Shown here: positions 63,115 through 64,000 of the stretch, one piece after another
How positions within the stretch are numbered: the first letter of the stretch is position 1
Layout of the letters: each line of letters begins with the position of its first letter
NCBI RefSeq assembly: GCF_001685025.1
Contig: NZ_MAYU01000001.1
Coordinates: 937,971 to 1,001,970, forward strand
Source: Bacillus sp. FJAT-27225
GTDB taxonomy: Bacteria; Bacillota; Bacilli; Bacillales; Cytobacillaceae
DNA: 64,000 nucleotides
Direction: 5' to 3'
The notes under the pieces: model-generated
Told to the model about the DNA's origin: nothing
What the model saw: the letters and a program-made list of their open reading frames with translations, nothing else
Database searches by the model: none
Made by a program: the position numbers and the translations under genes

Positions 63115-63144
63115 AAAACTCCAGCCATGGAGGCTAGAGTTTTC
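63115..63144 (-). terminator. Terminator of rplU-prp-rpmA
   Basis: AAAACTCTAGCC/GGCTGGAGTTTT stem followed by CTTTTT on the minus strand. Confidence 0.85.
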
Positions 63145-63156
63145 GGTTAGTTAAAC

Positions 63157-63450
<294 letters not shown>

Positions 63451-63792
63451 TTATTCCACCTCCTGTTTTTTGAAGGTAATCCGTATGTGCTGTCCGTACT
63501 CTTCCTCAATTGTCCTCAATGAGACGAGCATGCCCTCAAGAAGAACCTGGATAGTCTTTTGCTCCTGCGCCGGAAGGTTTTCCGGAACCACACAGCGGAG
63601 CAAACCTTCACCATGTTCAAGCTCGGGTGTGACGCCTGTGATTTCGTGGATGGCATTGATTGCACCGACAGCGACAGCAGATACGCCTGCACAGACGATA
63701 TCCTTGCCCCGCTGGGCAAAAAATGCGTGTCCAGAAATCGAAAACGATTGGATTGAGCCGGTTTCGTTTCGGAAAATTAGTGCGTCTATCAT
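63451..63792 (-). CDS. prp: Ribosomal-processing cysteine protease Prp
   Basis: 113 residues (YsxB). Catalytic pair H22 (SISGHAFF) and C34 (DIVCAGVS) at the same positions as in Staphylococcus aureus. It trims the N-terminus of L27, encoded next. Confidence 0.95.
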   Translation of the reverse strand: MIDALIFRNETGSIQSFSISGHAFFAQRGKDIVCAGVSAVAVGAINAIHEITGVTPELEHGEGLLRCVVPENLPAQEQKTIQVLLEGMLVSLRTIEEEYGQHIRITFKKQEVE

Positions 63793-63803
63793 CCAATCAC
63801 GCC

Positions 63804-64000
63804 TTACGCGTTGATTTTGCCGATTACAACTTTAGTGTATGGCTGTCGATGACCTTGCTTTTTACGATAGTTTTTCTTCGCTTTGTACTTGAATACTGTG
63901 ATTTTTTTCGCACGGCCCTGCTTTTCAACAGTAGCTGTAACAGTTGCGCCTTCAACAACCGGGCTGCCAACTTTCACATCTTCACCGCCAACGAAAAGAA
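63804..64000 (-). CDS. rplU: Ribosomal protein L21 (partial)
   Basis: The 3' part only, running off the right edge; ends [14 protein letters not shown] and includes the KTVKIFKYK-like basic middle. First gene of rplU-prp-rpmA. Confidence 0.93.
   Translation of the reverse strand, partial: LFVGGEDVKVGSPVVEGATVTATVEKQGRAKKITVFKYKAKKNYRKKQGHRQPYTKVVIGKINA

Overview
The window is a core chromosomal segment from a spore-forming, low-to-moderate GC Bacillota of the Bacillaceae. The gene order closely follows the Bacillus subtilis yrh/yrr/yrv/yrb to obg region: yrhC-mccB-mccA-mtnN-yrrT, yrzA, yrrS, pbpI, greA, udk, trhP2-trhP1-trmR, mltG, yrzB-ruvX-yrzL-alaS, yrrI, yrrD, recD2, yrrB, mnmA, cysteine desulfurase-cymR, rarA, tcdA, 6S RNA, aspS-hisS, amidase, dtd, relA-apt-recJ, secDF, comN, spoVB, yrbG, yrzE, yajC-tgt-queA-ruvB-ruvA, bofC, safA, nadR, pheB-obg-spo0B, rpmA-prp-rplU. 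Sporulation genes (spoVB, bofC, safA, a CotS-like kinase, spo0B) confirm an endospore former. The species cannot be fixed from the sequence; a Mesobacillus/Cytobacillus-like Bacillus is a guess.

Layout. 1-1.3 kb holds several tiny genes outside the conserved backbone: a 26-residue hydrophobic peptide with its own promoter and terminator, two tandem YrzI-family proteins, and a 25-residue peptide with its own promoter. 1.4-5.3 kb is the methionine-to-cysteine recycling operon. 5.5-15.6 kb covers cell wall, transcription elongation, tRNA wobble modification and the ruvX cluster. 15.7-18.7 kb is alaS with its T-box. 18.7-30.8 kb carries membrane and DNA-repair genes, mnmA, and a YczE-like/cymR/cysteine desulfurase operon. 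31.1-35 kb has 6S RNA, aspS, hisS and a histidine T-box. 35.4-43.6 kb has an SH3-amidase, dtd, relA, apt and recJ. 44-54.5 kb has secDF, spoVB, tgt/queA and ruvAB. 55-59.3 kb is spore-coat related, and 59.6-64 kb runs from nadR to rplU.

The most informative irregularity is at 59.59-59.91 kb. The position that in B. subtilis holds nadA-nadC-nadB and the divergent nifS (nadS) contains only a 3' scrap of nadA and a 3' scrap of nifS back to back, beside an intact nadR. This looks like one deletion of the de novo NAD locus that left the repressor behind. pheA is also missing from its usual place next to pheB.

The second theme is intergenic DNA. Several gaps hold short arrays built on palindromic or near-palindromic cores. 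Two sequence families (GATTAATC and CCAATA/TATTGG) share a 52-bp period, and other arrays repeat every 20-22 bp. Two kinds of longer interspersed elements also recur. These arrays are the best candidates here for an undescribed feature; their function cannot be read from the sequence.
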